From Rhabdophis nuchalis (Eukaryota > Chordata > Lepidosauria > Squamata > Natricidae), in contig CM077643.1 of the NCBI GenBank assembly GCA_039707465.1, positions 327,460,919-327,524,918 of the forward strand: a stretch of DNA of 64,000 bases, written 5' to 3'. How positions within the stretch are numbered: the first letter of the stretch is position 1; every line of letters begins with the position of its first letter. The notes beneath the pieces were generated by a model that worked only from the letters and a program-made list of their open reading frames with translations, did no database searches and was not told the origin of the DNA. The position numbers and the translations under genes were made by a program. Below are positions 9,758 to 20,964 of the stretch, one piece after another.

Positions 9758-11257
9758 TATTTCTTAATGGGCACCAACATAAATGCTGAGGGCTATTAAG
9801 AAAGACTTGGGGGCTGCTTTCTGTCTCCCAGAAAACATGTTTCTCCATTTCTCCTTTAGGGAAATATAATATTCTGCACTTTTTAAATATTCTTCAAAAT
9901 GTTTCATTCTTCTAGGAGGGGGGTGGCTTCCCACACTACTTATGAAAGAGAATTCCCCAGTCAAATAAAAAACCCCAAAACTGCATCTGTTCCGTGGAAT
10001 AAAAGTACCACCTTAGCAATAACAAGCAAACCTACCTTATAGAAGAGCCGACACCTGAAAGCATTGCTTTGATTTTTCAGGATTAGCATTCATATAGGGG
10101 CATGAAGAATCATGCACTTGTCTGCCTCTACTGACTTCAAAGCTTCACTATCTGTGATCTCTCCAAGCTGTTTCATATGGATGTTATGACCCTGCCCACA
10201 GGAGCACTGCCATCCATCTTCCCAGGAGTTGAGGTAATTTCTGAAACAGCATTTCCACCTGTTGCCCAAGAGATTTATTACATGTCCAGGTTAAGGATAA
10301 TGGGATTTGTAGTATAATACATCTCCAAGACAGGTTGATGACAGGGGAAAAAGATGCTTATTTTATCTTCAGTTCAACAATTCTAATTGTACCTTAATAC
10401 TCTTATCTGAAAGTCCTCTACTGGACTCCTTAATCTCTTTGTATACAGTCATTTATTCAGTGCCCAGCATCTGGGGAGGAGGTTAATTCCACACCCTGAT
10501 ATATTTTTTCACACACTGAATTTTATCTGCTTTTTTTGTGCACCTGAGTGTCCTCATGAGAGTTTTTCAAGCCTTTCTACCATCCTGCCACTCCTCAGCT
10601 CCAGGGGGGAAAAGCTTAGAATTGGAAATGAGTAATAATTGTGAGATAATTCTTGTTGCTTCTCATTATTCCCCAGTTGCTGTGGTAAAATCCCACATCT
10701 TGCCTGTGGCTCGATGAGATTCAGATAGCACTTCATCCTTCTTCCGTGACACTCAGAGTAAAATAAAAGAGTTGCTTGCTTGTCAATCTGCAAAATTGAG
10801 CTCTTTCGCTTGTTATATAACGCCATGGAATAGTTCTTGGAAAGTTCCTGATTCTAAAAGGCACACAATTATTTCCATTTAAATGTCACTCCGTGCTTTG
10901 TTTGAAATAGTCCTGAAGATGGACAAAGTGCTTTTACCTTTCCGACAGCACGGGTTGGGAAATAACTACAAGGCTTTAAGTTGTTATCCACAGCTCCATT
11001 AATCTCAACTAAAGGTGAGAGCCTTTAAAAGAGAGGGATGGATACTCTGCTGTTTTCAAAATGTATGATTAAAATGTGATTCGATGGAGTCCAGCCTCAG
11101 CCACTGTACCTAAAATGGGCAAGGTTCACTACATCATCTCCAAGGTGATGTATCAGAAGGCCTTGAACTCAATTTATCACTATTTTTGTAACTTTTCATA
11201 TAACTACGTGGCAAGGAATTTTGTTATTTGAGGGTTTGCCAATGGGTTCCTACCATC
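9758..11257. other. Unassigned AT-rich DNA
   Basis: Nothing recognisable: no LINE, SINE or hAT ends and no open frame with a domain. Confidence 0.5.
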
Positions 11258-11532
11258 CAGGGGTGGGTTCCTGCTGCTGCTACTGCCAGTTCACTCAGGA
11301 ATGCACCCCGCATGCGTGCTTAATGCGCTCTGTGTGCTCATGCAAAGTGCAACAAAAATTGCTTTGTGCATGCGCAGAAGGCAAAAACAAGATGTCGGCG
11401 CCTATGGCTCTTCTGAGAGAACCAGTTTGGGGGCAGGGCAGGCTTGGGTTGCTGCTGGTTCCAGTGACCCAGACCACCAAGTTACTACCAGTTTGGGGCA
11501 AACCGGTCCAAACTTGTAGGAATCCACCTCTG
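11258..11532. mobile_element. hAT-type MITE (CAGGGGTGGG family)
   Basis: A 275-bp non-coding DNA transposon with terminal inverted repeats starting 'caggggtgggttcc' and ending 'ggaatccacctctg', flanked by a perfect 8-bp duplication 'ctaccatc' (11250-11257 and 11533-11540). An 8-bp duplication and CAG/CTG ends are the mark of hAT transposons. It depends on a transposase from elsewhere. The inside is GC- and CpG-rich ('catgcgcagaag'). Confidence 0.9.
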
Positions 11533-11604
11533 CTACCATCCCATCAGTTCCAGCAGGAAGAGCATATTGTGGGTGCCATACACACCCACACACACACACG
11601 CTCA

Positions 11605-11965
11605 TATGACAGGAGCAAGAGGAAAGCCTTTTCTGCCATGACACTTCCCCTCTGGAACATCATTCGCCTTGGTATCACACTGGGCCTTTGTTGCTGGTCT
11701 TCCGGGAAGGTGTCAAGCCATGGCTGTGGCCTGGGCATCTGGGAGCAGATGATGTGGAATCTGCAAAGGGGTTATATTGTACATGGATTGACTGTGCTCT
11801 TCTCCAGTTTGTGCTTTTATGTTTTAATCTTTTTTGTCATTTTACTGTTTTTGTGGACGTTTTGAGATTGTTTTGGTTTGTATTTTTAAAAATATTTTTA
11901 ACTTTATTTTAAATAAAGCCCAATTCACATATGGGTGGCTATATAAATTGAATAAATAAATGACT
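11605..11965 (+). pseudogene. L2 LINE 3' end, decayed
   Basis: The translated fragment 'KAFSAMTLPLWNIIRLG' matches the C-terminal block of L2 ORF2 seen intact elsewhere here ('RAFSVAGPALWNDLPP'). It is followed by a 3' UTR ending 'gggtggctatataaattgaataaataaa', the L2-type terminus. Only the last part is present; the rest is truncated. Confidence 0.65.
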
Positions 11966-12121
11966 TTTTGGATTTCTGTAAGAATAGCCCACTGGAAAGA
12001 GAATAAAATAATTTTTCCTCACACCACCCTCATACATAGCCCTCAAAGAGACCCAAATTATAAACCCAATTTCAGAAATACTTATATCCAATCCTGCCAA
12101 TAAAACACAGTAGCAGTAGCA

Positions 12122-12236
12122 CCTTCCTTCCTTCCTTCCTTCCTTCCTTCCTTCCTTCCTTCCTTCCTTCCTTCCTTCCTTCCCTCCCTCCCTCCCTCCC
12201 TCCCTCCCTCCCTCCCTCCTTCCTTCCCATAGCTAT
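12122..12236. repeat. (TTCC)n/(TCCC)n pyrimidine microsatellite
   Basis: About 115 bases of uninterrupted pyrimidine tetranucleotide repeat, first TTCC and then TCCC. Such tracts can form triplex DNA and are length-variable. Confidence 0.95.
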
Positions 12237-12305
12237 CTAATCATTTATTATCTGTTAATGAAATATCTTGCAGACTCATTTAGCCGAATGGCAGAGTTAG
12301 CTTAG

Positions 12306-12321
12306 GAAATTCCAAAAGAGT
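12306..12321. repeat. Left target-site duplication of truncated L1
   Basis: The 16 bases 'gaaattccaaaagagt' recur exactly at 13769-13784. Confidence 0.9.
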
Positions 12322-13768
12322 GTTAAAGAAAGAGGGTATTTGGGATTACCAGATTTGAAATTGTATTTTGATACATGCTGTCTGATCTGGTTAAAAGAGT
12401 GTGTGAACCTCCAGAACAAGAGACTACTTGATTTAGAGGGCCATGAATTAAGGTTTGGTTTTCTATGATATGATAAAATTAAAGTTAATGTTGGTTTTAA
12501 TAATCACTTTGCTAGACGTGCCTTACTAAGAGTTTGGGATAAATATAAAACAAGGTTTTCTATGAAGCTGCCTCTTTGGAAGTTGCCCAGGAAGCTTTTT
12601 TTTTTTAAAGAAAAGAAATAGTGGCAAACTGGTCCAGACTGGCGGACTTGTGGTAAAATAATATTTTTCCGTTCTGGTGACCCTACTCTAAAGTCGAGGG
12701 AAGAGCTATATAATTAGAAGGCTACATCTGCCATTTACATATCAACAAATGAAAGAAAGATTTAAACTAGAAAGAAAGAGTCATAGGTTTGATTTTGTTA
12801 AAAATGAATTTGCTATGTTACAGTGTGCTAATGATAAACATATTATTGCTAAGGTTTATAATATGTTACTGAAACTGAATTTGGAAAGTGAACATGTAAA
12901 ACATTGTATGATTCAGTGGGCAAGGAACTTTGGATATAATTTGATGCTTGAATAATGGGAAAATGTGTGGATGAAAGGTTTGAAATTCACACTAAACTAT
13001 AATTGAAAAGAACATTTTTATAAGATGATATGTCACTGGTATTTAACACCAGTTAAGTTATCTAGAATGTATAAATTTCAAATGAATGTTGGAAATGTAA
13101 AAGTAAAGAAGGGACCTTTTATTATTTACAGTGGACAGGTGATAAAGCCAAGAAATTTTGAAGTAAGATTCATATTTTAATACAGAAAAGTCTTAAAACG
13201 AGGATAAAGATGAAACCAGAAACTTTTCTTTTGCTTTTAATGGAAAAAGTTTTGGAATTTTTGGGGGGAACTTTGATCATATATACAGTATGTTGATGTC
13301 AGCAAGACTACTATAAATGGAAGGACATTTTGATTCCTACCATGGACAAATGGCTAGAGAGGCTGATGGAGTTGGAAGGGACGGTTAAATTGACCATTTG
13401 GATCAAAGAAAAGAATATACCGGTAAGTACTTTTGTTGTTATATGGAGGCCACTTTTGAATGTTGTGCTTGAAGTGGGGAAAAAAAGAAACTTTGATTTT
13501 GGGTTTTACTGATTAGATTGATTTGTTGTTATAGAAATTGCTAGTTCATATTGTTATGTAAAAGTAAAAAAGTTGAAGTTTGATGTTAATGCTGATGTTA
13601 ATGTTATTCTATTGCAAAAGAGGGAGTCGGAAGTCAATGCTTTTTTCCCTCTTTTCTCCCTCCCTCCTAACATTTCCCCCTTCTCCTCCCTCCCATGTCC
13701 TACTATTTGCTATTGTATTTTTGTATTTAATTCTATAATCTAATCAAATGTTTTCTTTTAAAAAAATT
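12322..13768 (+). pseudogene. 5'-truncated L1 (ORF2 C-terminus and 3' UTR)
   Basis: About 1.45 kb of L1 flanked by 16-bp target-site duplications. The start translates as 'RGYLGLPDLKLYFDTC', part of ORF2 C-terminal to the reverse transcriptase. Further on 'MICHWYLTPVKLSRMYKF' matches the region before the zinc knuckle, as in the L1 at 8569-9288. Several stops and frameshifts break the frame. The 3' UTR has a pyrimidine-rich block (13640-13700) and an A-run before the duplication. It is older than the L1 at 5.5-9.4 kb. Confidence 0.85.
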
Positions 13769-13980
13769 GAAATTCCAAAAGAGTATCACTTCTATACCCA
13801 GTAGTCTGCATCATGGGTGACTCGAATTAGTTTATATTTTAAAGGGCAAATGGAAAACATTACATAATGCATTCCCAAAACCTGCAAACAATACTTTTGA
13901 AATAGAAGCTAATTTTAAATTCCTGCAAAAATGGCAAATTGGACCATATGGAAGAATAGATGTAAAAGAGAGGATTCCCA

Positions 13981-14339
13981 AGGGATGCAATGGCTCAGTG
14001 GCTAAGATGCTGAGCTTGTCAATCAGAAAGGTCGGCCGTTCAGCAGTTCAAATCCCTAGTGCTGCGTAATGGAATGAGCTCAAGTTACTTGTCCCAGCTT
14101 CTGCCAACCTAGCAGATCGAAAGCATGTAAAAATGCAAGTAGAAAAATAGGGACTACTTTTGGTGGGAAGGTAACAACGTTCGGTGTGCATTCGGTGTTT
14201 AGTCATGCCAGCCACATGACCGCGGGGATGTCTTCAGACAGCGTTGGCTTTTTGGCTTTGAACTGGAGATAAGCATCACCCCCTAGAGTCAGGAACAACT
14301 AGCACATATGTTTGAGGGGAACCTTTACCGTTACCTTTT
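13981..14339 (+). mobile_element. tRNA-derived SINE (squamate family)
   Basis: About 359 bp, flanked by the 12-bp duplication 'agaggattccca' (13969-13980 and 14340-14351). The head has a tRNA-like A box ('tggctcagtggctaag') and a B box ('agttcaaatccc', near 14046) for RNA polymerase III. The body contains the family segments 'ccagcttctgccaacctag' and 'catgccagccacatgacc', and it ends 'acctttaccgttacctttt'. The same family recurs at 18756-19105. It is moved in trans by a LINE. Confidence 0.88.
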
Positions 14340-14351
14340 AGAGGATTCCCA

Positions 14352-15250
14352 CTGAAATAATTTGATACTGAAAACAATAACCAGAATGGTATGTCCCTTA
14401 TCATTGCATATTTATTTATTTATTCAATTTATATATCAGGATATGTTCAACAAATCCTAGACAGCTGTCTTTTTTTAAATTTGGATCACTGAACTGAGAA
14501 GGGGATTGGACTCGTTCACTTAGATAACCCTCTTCAACTGTGATGTGAAGGTACTTGATTTATTTCAGCATCTTGAATTGATTAGAAGATTTAAGTCAAA
14601 GATCCAATTCAAAGGGGTGATTCAATTAAATCTCCTTCATATTAAGTCACCCTTAAAGATCTGCCTTGTCCTAAAATGTATATAATAGTTCTGAAGAAAA
14701 GACAATGTGTGTTTTCACAGATTGATAACACCAACAATAGGCAAAGAGCTGTTGGTTTGAACATTGTTTCTGACACATGAAAAAATTTGTTATGCCCTTG
14801 CACCCAACTAATTCAAGCTCATAACCATCCATTTCACAGTTGCTACATCTGTCAGACATAAGAATGCACTTTTCCCTTGAAGCAGAACCAATATTTTGTT
14901 TACATGGATTGCCGGCTTGTGTTGTATTTAATATCTGCAGTGATTTACACAAGTACTTTGGAAGGGTTGTAGATAGGGAAGAAACCACATGACCAAAATG
15001 TTATATTTTGGATAAGCAAAAATATTCTTTGTTTTACTGTGAAGCAAAACAAAAGTCTTGCTTTAACTGCCAGAACCTGAATCCATATTCCCAATAGTCT
15101 AATTTTCTAGATCAGCTAGTTTATTTGAGAACCTGAGTTCAGTGGGGAAGGGTCATTTCCCACTTTGGAATAATTTTGTTTGTGTTTATACATAAAAAGA
15201 ACTTCTGTAAGTAGGCTCTAATATGCTTTTTATTTTTAATTTTTAAACAG
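14352..15250. other. Mostly unassigned; L2-tail-like start
   Basis: Bases 14405-14440 ('tttatttattcaatttatat') resemble an L2 3' end on the minus strand. The rest, including a 105-codon open frame on the minus strand (14671-14988), has no recognisable domain. Confidence 0.35.
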
Positions 15251-15600
15251 ATTTTAATGGTTTCCAAGAAACTACAATATCTCATAGGTTGCCACAAAGA
15301 AGAGGGAGTCCAGCTATTCTCCAAAGCACCTGAGGGCAGAACAAGAAGTAATGGGTGGAAACTAATCAAGGAGAGAAGCAACTTAGAACTGAGGAGGAAT
15401 TTTCTGACAGTTAGAACAATTAATCAGTGGAACAAGTTGCCTCAAGAAGTTGTGAATGCTCCAACACTGGAAGTCTTTAAGAAGAGGTTGGATAGCCATT
15501 TGTCTGAAATGGTATAGGGTTTCCTGCCTAGGCAGGGGGTTGGACTAGAAGATCTCCAAGATCCCTTCCAACTGTGCTATTATATTATATTGTATTGTAC
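15251..15600 (+). pseudogene. CR1 LINE 3' end
   Basis: The frame 15257-15517 encodes the C-terminus of a CR1-type ORF2, with 'GRTRSNGWKLIKERSNLEL' and 'QWNKLPQEVVNAPTLEVFKK'. After the stop comes the conserved CR1 3' UTR ('gggttggactagaagatc', 'cccttccaactgtgctatt') and an ATT-rich tail. The element is strongly 5'-truncated, which is normal for CR1. The coding part has no internal stop, so it is fairly young. Other copies are at 37.2, 43.3, 44.0, 46.5 and 62.5 kb. Confidence 0.85.
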
Positions 15601-15687
15601 AGTATTTCAGGTACTGATGTAATCCTAGCTGCTCTTTCCATCACTTTCAATAACAATCTAATCTAATCTAATCTAATCTAATCCAAT

Positions 15688-15889
15688 TGTTGGAGAGAGG
15701 AGGATTACTCAAGCAGGGAACTAGTCTGGAGTGTATATGTAGAGAGCAACCCCGCCCCCCCTTGAATGCCATTAAAGCTTATCTACCGTAGCCCCGGTGC
15801 AAACTGCCAGTCTTAGAAGATTGCTGTGAAATAGGCATTGAACAATAAAGTTCAATGCCTATTTGAACTCTTCATGTGTGGATCCAGCA
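15688..15889 (+). mobile_element. LTR-like 202-bp unit (solo LTR candidate)
   Basis: The unit begins TGTTGG and ends CCAGCA, imperfect inverted ends of LTR type. Inside there is a TATA-like 'gtgtatatgtagag' near 15738, a C-rich block, and an AATAAA at 15844-15849. The polyadenylation-like signal lies exactly in the loop of a perfect 15-bp hairpin (15829-15864). The order TATA, AATAAA, CA end is what an LTR shows. No coding region or primer binding site is present. Because it sits in a microsatellite, a target-site duplication cannot be judged. It could also be a MITE-like or other short repeat. Confidence 0.45.
15829..15864 (+). terminator. Hairpin with AATAAA loop
   Basis: Arms 'aaataggcattgaac' and 'gttcaatgcctattt' pair perfectly over 15 bp; the 6-base loop is AATAAA. 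Its use as a polyadenylation signal is inference from the motif and its place near the 3' end of an LTR-like unit. Confidence 0.5.
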
Positions 15890-15955
15890 TTAATCTAATC
15901 TAATTTAATCTAATCTGTCCTGATTTGATCTGATCTGATCTAATCTCATATCACT

Positions 15956-16739
15956 CTGAATGCTGGATGGGATTTCTGAACTCCACTAGTACCTGTATTT
16001 TTGATGTACTGGGAAACAACACTAATTAGCTACAAGTTTGGAGTTGTGAAATGGACTGCCTGCTCCTGAAAAATGCATAATGGGATTTATGGAGAAAGTA
16101 AAAATTGACAATTGCTTTGATGTCATTGTTTGGAGATCAGTAAACTAACTCAGATATGGCTCATTTATGTAGCGTACTGTAATTTGCTGTTATAGGAGGT
16201 GGTTAATCTATGTTGGCAAAACCATTTAAACATATTAATAAGCTACAACCCATATTGAGCAATAAAGCTTTATCTTGTCTAGTATTGGATGGCAGGCTCA
16301 TAGCTGTGTAAGGCAACGACCCAACCTGAAGCAGTTTCTCATAGACAGGAAAGGCCAATCATCACAGACTCAACACAAAGATTAGAGGTCTGTTCACATG
16401 CTCTTCCTGGATTGTGATATATGCTTCATTCACCAGTGATGCCCCTCTATGTAGAACAAACAGAGATAAACCTTATACAAAACTATTAATGGACCCAAGT
16501 TTGATATCAGGACTCAAAACAAGGATGAAATAACATCAGAGCTTTTTTAATTTCCCCAGGAACTCTGCAGTAGACCTCAAAGTAACTGTGTTAGAAAAAC
16601 AAGATTTTAATAACACCCAAGTGCATATGTAGTTTCCTACACGGCAACACTTGGCTTTAAACAAAGGAATCCTAAAGTGAAGAGCATTGTCAGCCATGCA
16701 AGTAAATAAGACCCATGTAAACTTTCTTTGATAGCTCAA
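15956..16739. other. Unassigned DNA
   Basis: No named element or coding sequence recognised. Confidence 0.4.
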
Positions 16740-16890
16740 AACTGCAGTGACAAGACTAATGCAACACGCTGAGCACGGGTCTGCCTTTAAAGACAATTTG
16801 GAAGCTGCAGTTGGTACAAAACATGGTGGCCAGATTGGGAGTTATGCAAATCCATTACTGAGGACTAATGCCCATCTTGTGGGTACTGTA
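16740..16890 (+). pseudogene. Old L2 LINE fragment
   Basis: The short translation 'LKTIWKLQLVQNMVARLG' matches the L2 motif 'RRLQLVQNAAARAIMG' found in the better L2 copies here. Flanking codons are broken. An ancient remnant. Confidence 0.45.
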
Positions 16891-17031
16891 CACATTGCTA
16901 TTAAATATTCAATTCTAGGAAAAAATGCTGCTTATTATCTATAAACCTCTCAATAATTCCCATAAGAGAATTATGGTTATTTACTATACCAGTTTGGTAA
17001 TATTAATAATGTATCCCAGGTCCTTGGGAAG

Positions 17032-17813
17032 TAATAATAATAATAATAATAATAATTTTAATTTCTATCCCGCTCTCTCTCCCCAAGGGGACTCGAGGCG
17101 GGGCACAGGCAATTAAAAATACAAATAGACCACAAACAAATACAAAATACAAAGTTAAAAATAGATTAAATAAATCCTGCGCTAAAACCCATAACTAAAC
17201 TAAAAATTACCCCTAAAAAACCCTGACCTAAAAAGAGACTACCCAAGGCCGGCCAGACGAAAAAAGTGCGTCTTTAATTTTAAGCGGAAGGAGCGGAGGT
17301 CCGTGGTTGTCCTGATATCGGGGGGAAGGTCATTCCAGAGGGCTGGGCCCGCCACAGAGAAGGCCCTTCCCCTGGGCGTCGCCCGCTGACAAAGTCTAGT
17401 GGACGGCACCCGGAGAAGTCCCTCTCTGTGGGAGCGAATCGGCCGTGAGGATGTATGGGGCAGGATCCGATCCCGCAGGTAGCTAGGTCCCGAGCCATGG
17501 AGCGCTTTGAAGATGGTAACTAACACCTTGAAGCGCACCCGGAAGACGACAGGTAGCCAGTGCAGCTCGCGCAACAGCGGTGTTACATGGGCAAACCTAG
17601 AGGTGCCCATAATTGCTCGCGCGGCTGCATTCTGGACCAACTGAAGCCTCCGGGTACACCTCAAGGGGAGCCCCATGTAGAGAGAGTTGCAATAATCCAG
17701 TCGGGATGTCACGAGAGCATGAGTGACTGTGCGAAGGGCGTCCCGATCCAATAGGGGGCGCAACTGGCGTACCAGGCGAACCTGGTAAAACGCCCTCCTG
17801 GCCACGGCTGTCA
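17032..17813 (-). pseudogene. L2 LINE, 5'-truncated copy A
   Basis: On the minus strand the frame from about 17813 to 17239 encodes the C-terminal third of L2 ORF2 ('SRLDYCNSLYMGLPLRC', 'LHWLPVVFRVRFKVLVTIFK', 'GPALWNDLPPDIRTTTD'). It is followed by a 3' UTR and a (TAA)n tail at 17032-17056. The coding part is open. It is closely similar to the matching part of the copy at 20664-22540, 3.7 kb away in the same orientation. The reverse transcriptase core is not present. Confidence 0.85.
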
Positions 17814-18012
17814 AGGGCTCAATAGGTGGGTAAAAACACCAAATTTGGACTAAACATCTGGTTGATAATAGTAGTAACAATCTTGGAGTTTTTGGTTTCT
17901 TTTAATTGTGGAGATATTCTTGAGATGTTATAATCTTAAGAAAACCAGCCTGCATGGCATCCAGTTATAAGAGTAATTGAGAAAATATGCTCAAATATAA
18001 AATCATCTACTG

Positions 18013-18152
18013 CAGGGGTCTCCAACCTTTGCAACTTTAAGTCTGAAGGACTTCAGCTCCCAGAATTCTCCAGCCAGCAAAGCAAAGCTGGCTGGAGAAT
18101 TCTGGGAGCTGAAGTCCTTCAGACTTAAAGTTGCAAAGGTTGGAGACCCCTG
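18013..18152. mobile_element. Foldback hAT MITE (CAGGGGTC family)
   Basis: A 140-bp element that is almost entirely one palindrome. The left arm ('caggggtctccaacctttgc' onward) pairs with the right arm nearly throughout, around a short centre near 18079-18088. It is flanked by a perfect 8-bp duplication 'atctactg' (18005-18012 and 18153-18160). Related copies are at 48544, 56802 and 57948, with fragments at 40778 and 46731. It has no coding capacity. Confidence 0.92.
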
Positions 18153-18755
18153 ATCTACTGTATTTGATTTAATTCTGGACTCTTGAATGGAAGTAAAATC
18201 TTATCAATAGAGTTCTTCCTTTATCCAGATATTTTAAAAGTTCATGCTATTTGAATAAATAAAACGTGCACTGCAGTGATCTAATTTAATCTTTTTCTAA
18301 GACATGAATTGTTGAAAGCAACTCCTTTCACATCTATAATAAAGCTAGCTTCTTCAACAAAAGGTTGGATTCTATTAAAAAAAACAACTTCAAAGGCGAG
18401 CAGGAGTAGTTATTTAATTATAATTTGTAGGTCTATTTCTACATGCTCTCTGAACAGTGAGAAAAGGATTTAAAAACTGAAAACGCATACGGGTTCATTC
18501 CTGGCACTTCACCTTAAACAAAAAACCAGTAGGTCTATGGCTAAGCCTCCAATGTCTTGTGTAAATGGACTAGGTCTATAATAACACTTAGAAGTATGTT
18601 TTCTAGTGATAAAAACAAAACAGTTGTATTTACTGATTGTACAATCCTGGTTGATTTTGAGCCAGGGTTGGACCTGGCTCGTATATGGAGGAAAAAAGTT
18701 CAGGAAACCATAGAATGAAATAGTAGATTGGGAAGATCTACTATTGTCCTAAAAG

Positions 18756-19105
18756 GGACATGATTTCTCAGTGGTTAAATTGCTGAGCTTGTAGATCAGA
18801 AAGGTCAGCAGTTCGGCGGTTCGAATCCCTAGCACTGCATAACGGAGTGAGCTTCCGTTACTTGTCCCAGCTTCTGCCAACCTAGCAGTTCAAAAGCACA
18901 TAAAAATGGCAAGTAGAAAAATAGGGACCACCTTTGGTGGGAAGATAATAGTGTTCTGTGTGCCTTTAGCATTTAGTCATGCCAGCCGCATGGCCATGGA
19001 GGTGTCTTCGGACAGTGCTGGCTCTTTGGCTTTGAAACAGAGATGAACACTGCCCCCTAGAGTCGGGAACAGCTAGCAAATATGTGCAAATGGAACCTTT
19101 ACCTT
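18756..19105 (+). mobile_element. tRNA-derived SINE (squamate family)
   Basis: Same family as 13981-14339, flanked by the 17-bp duplication 'tactattgtcctaaaag' (18739-18755 and 19106-19122). It has a B box ('ggttcgaatccc', near 18819), the body segment 'ccagcttctgccaacctag' and the end 'cctttacctt'. The B box matches the polymerase III consensus better than in the first copy. Confidence 0.9.
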
Positions 19106-19344
19106 TACTATTGTCCTAAAAGAAAGCAAATTGCATGCATTGTAGTATTATAATATGAATTCACCAGGAGTTGAGATCAGTTTAGGGACATTTGACTTTT
19201 ACAGACAATATAGGAAGAAGAAGATTGCTGTGGTTTGCAAATGACCATTATGTGAATGTACTTAGTTTGTGAGAGTAACTGACCTCAGAAAATGAATGGA
19301 AGGGACATTCATTTTTAGGGCTTACTTTGACCTGTTACAAACTG

Positions 19345-19890
19345 AAAATATATTTTATTTATGTATTGCATTTATATCCTGCCAGAATCAAAATGAACTC
19401 TTAGTGGTAAACACAATATTAAAAAAAAAGTAAGACATCAGCAATAAAAAGTTCAAAATTAGAAACAATTTAAGAAACCTTCGCTCTCCAAGAAATTAGT
19501 AAGTTGTTTTTTTTAATGGTGAAGTGTAGCTAGAATACTTTACAAAGCAGCACTGGGAGACTGTTTCTGAAAATCCTTTATGCCAACAGCACTTCTGGAC
19601 CTCAGCTCTATTTATTTCCCAAAGTGAGAAACTAAGAGTTGTTCCTCCTGAAATAACCCAATAGGCTAGGCCAGGGACGTCAAATTCACGTCGTCATGGC
19701 ATTGTCACATGATGTATCATGACTCCCCCTCCTTCGCTAAACCAGACTTGGGTGTGGCTAGCACTTGACGTATCCAGCACACAGACTGTGAGTTTGATAC
19801 CCTTGGCCAGACTGATTTAAATTCTCCAGCAGGAACCTTGTCAAGCCATAAAGGGCTTTTCAGGACAAAACCAGCACTTTAACATGGCAA
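19345..19890 (-). pseudogene. Old L2 LINE remnant, split by hAT MITE
   Basis: Starts with an L2-type 3' end on the minus strand ('tttatgtattgcatttatat') and resumes beyond the MITE at 19672-19805 with 'gggcttttcaggacaaaacc' and 'agcactttaa', which matches the reverse complement of a conserved L2 C-terminal region. Coding sense is lost. Confidence 0.5.
19672..19805. mobile_element. hAT-like MITE (CAGGG..TGTCAAA type)
   Basis: Ends 'cagggacgtcaaattc' and 'gagtttgatacccttg' are imperfect inverted repeats like those of the element at 33267-33398. The flanking 8-mers match only partly, so boundaries could shift by a base. Confidence 0.6.
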
Positions 19891-19897
19891 TTTAGGA

Positions 19898-20171
19898 CAG
19901 GGTTCCCAACTCCTGGACTACAGCCCACTACTGGACCATGACCCATTCGGAACTGGGCCCTACAAGCGGCAGGCGAGCCTGTGTGCGCAGTTCCATTTGT
20001 GCAGGCAGCATGCACATGCATGTGCATGAATCACCAATTTGTGAGAGCAGCAGGTGCATGTGCCTGCCTCTTGCACAAATAGAGCTGCACGCTCTCATGC
20101 ACACGTCTGCCACTTACACAAAATCTCCTCTGCTCCCCAGTCTGCCAATCCAAAACAGTTAAGGAATGCTG
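19898..20171. mobile_element. hAT-type MITE (CAGGGTTCCC ends)
   Basis: A 274-bp non-coding element with ends 'cagggttcccaact' and 'agttaaggaatgctg', and an 8-bp target duplication with one mismatch ('atttagga' at 19890-19897, 'atttaggg' at 20172-20179). The interior is rich in TGCA/CATG steps and CpG. Confidence 0.8.
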
Positions 20172-20228
20172 ATTTAGGGGATCAGGGTGATTTCCATTAC
20201 ACATACTCAGCTGTTTGAAACTTTAACA

Positions 20229-20300
20229 GATTAACAGAGTTGGAAGGGACCTTGCAGGTCATCTAGTCCAACCCCCTGCCTAAACAGGAGACCTGTTAGG
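20229..20300 (-). mobile_element. CR1 3' tail fragment
   Basis: The block 'gttggaagggaccttgcagg' with 'tctagtccaaccccctgcc' is the reverse complement of the conserved CR1 3' UTR. Only about 70 bases remain. Confidence 0.75.
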
Positions 20301-20663
20301 CAATTCCATCTTCGATGTACAGAAGTGAAAGTTAGTTGTTAGTAAGCACCTGCAGCATTGTGCGTGGGGATAAGGGTGCTGAGCTAAAGCCAAGGATGCT
20401 CTTACCCTCTGCTTTGAGGTGACAGAAACTACCAGAACCACAACTGATCTAAGGATGAGCCACAAGTAGACTTACTGCAAGGTCTACTGTTTTACTATAT
20501 AATGAAAAATAGACCTAGATGGGCAGATTTAACATTTAGGAATGTAACAAGTTGGTGATACGAAATTTTGGAGATAATGAATGCATATGAGTGCAAGAAC
20601 GTTACTGGTGCTTCCTGACCTGCTCAGTGCTGGGAAATGGCTATCTAACCCTTCATTCTGTTG

Positions 20664-20783
<120 letters not shown>

Positions 20784-20964
20784 TAATTTTATATCCCGCT
20801 CTCTCTCCCCAAGGGGACTCGAGGCGGGGCACAGGCAATTAAAATACAAATAAGACCACAGACAAAATACAAAATACAAAATTAAAAATGGATTAAATTT
20901 ATCCTGCGCTAAAACCCATGAACTAAACTAAAAATACCCCTAAAACCCCTAACCTAAAAAGAGA

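Larger units (their letters stand above)
15653..15955. repeat. (TAATC)n pentanucleotide microsatellite, split
   Basis: Perfect TAATC repeats at about 15653-15684 and degenerate TAATC/TGATC repeats at about 15890-15955. They are separated by a 202-bp unit with LTR-like ends. Confidence 0.85.

Noticed and set aside
11221..11865. 214-codon plus-strand frame
   Set aside because: It runs through a MITE and then an L2 tail; only a short part matches L2, and the rest is incidental.
13981..14060. Possible tRNA gene
   Set aside because: The A- and B-box-like sequences belong to a SINE head; the full cloverleaf is not kept and the element has target-site duplications.
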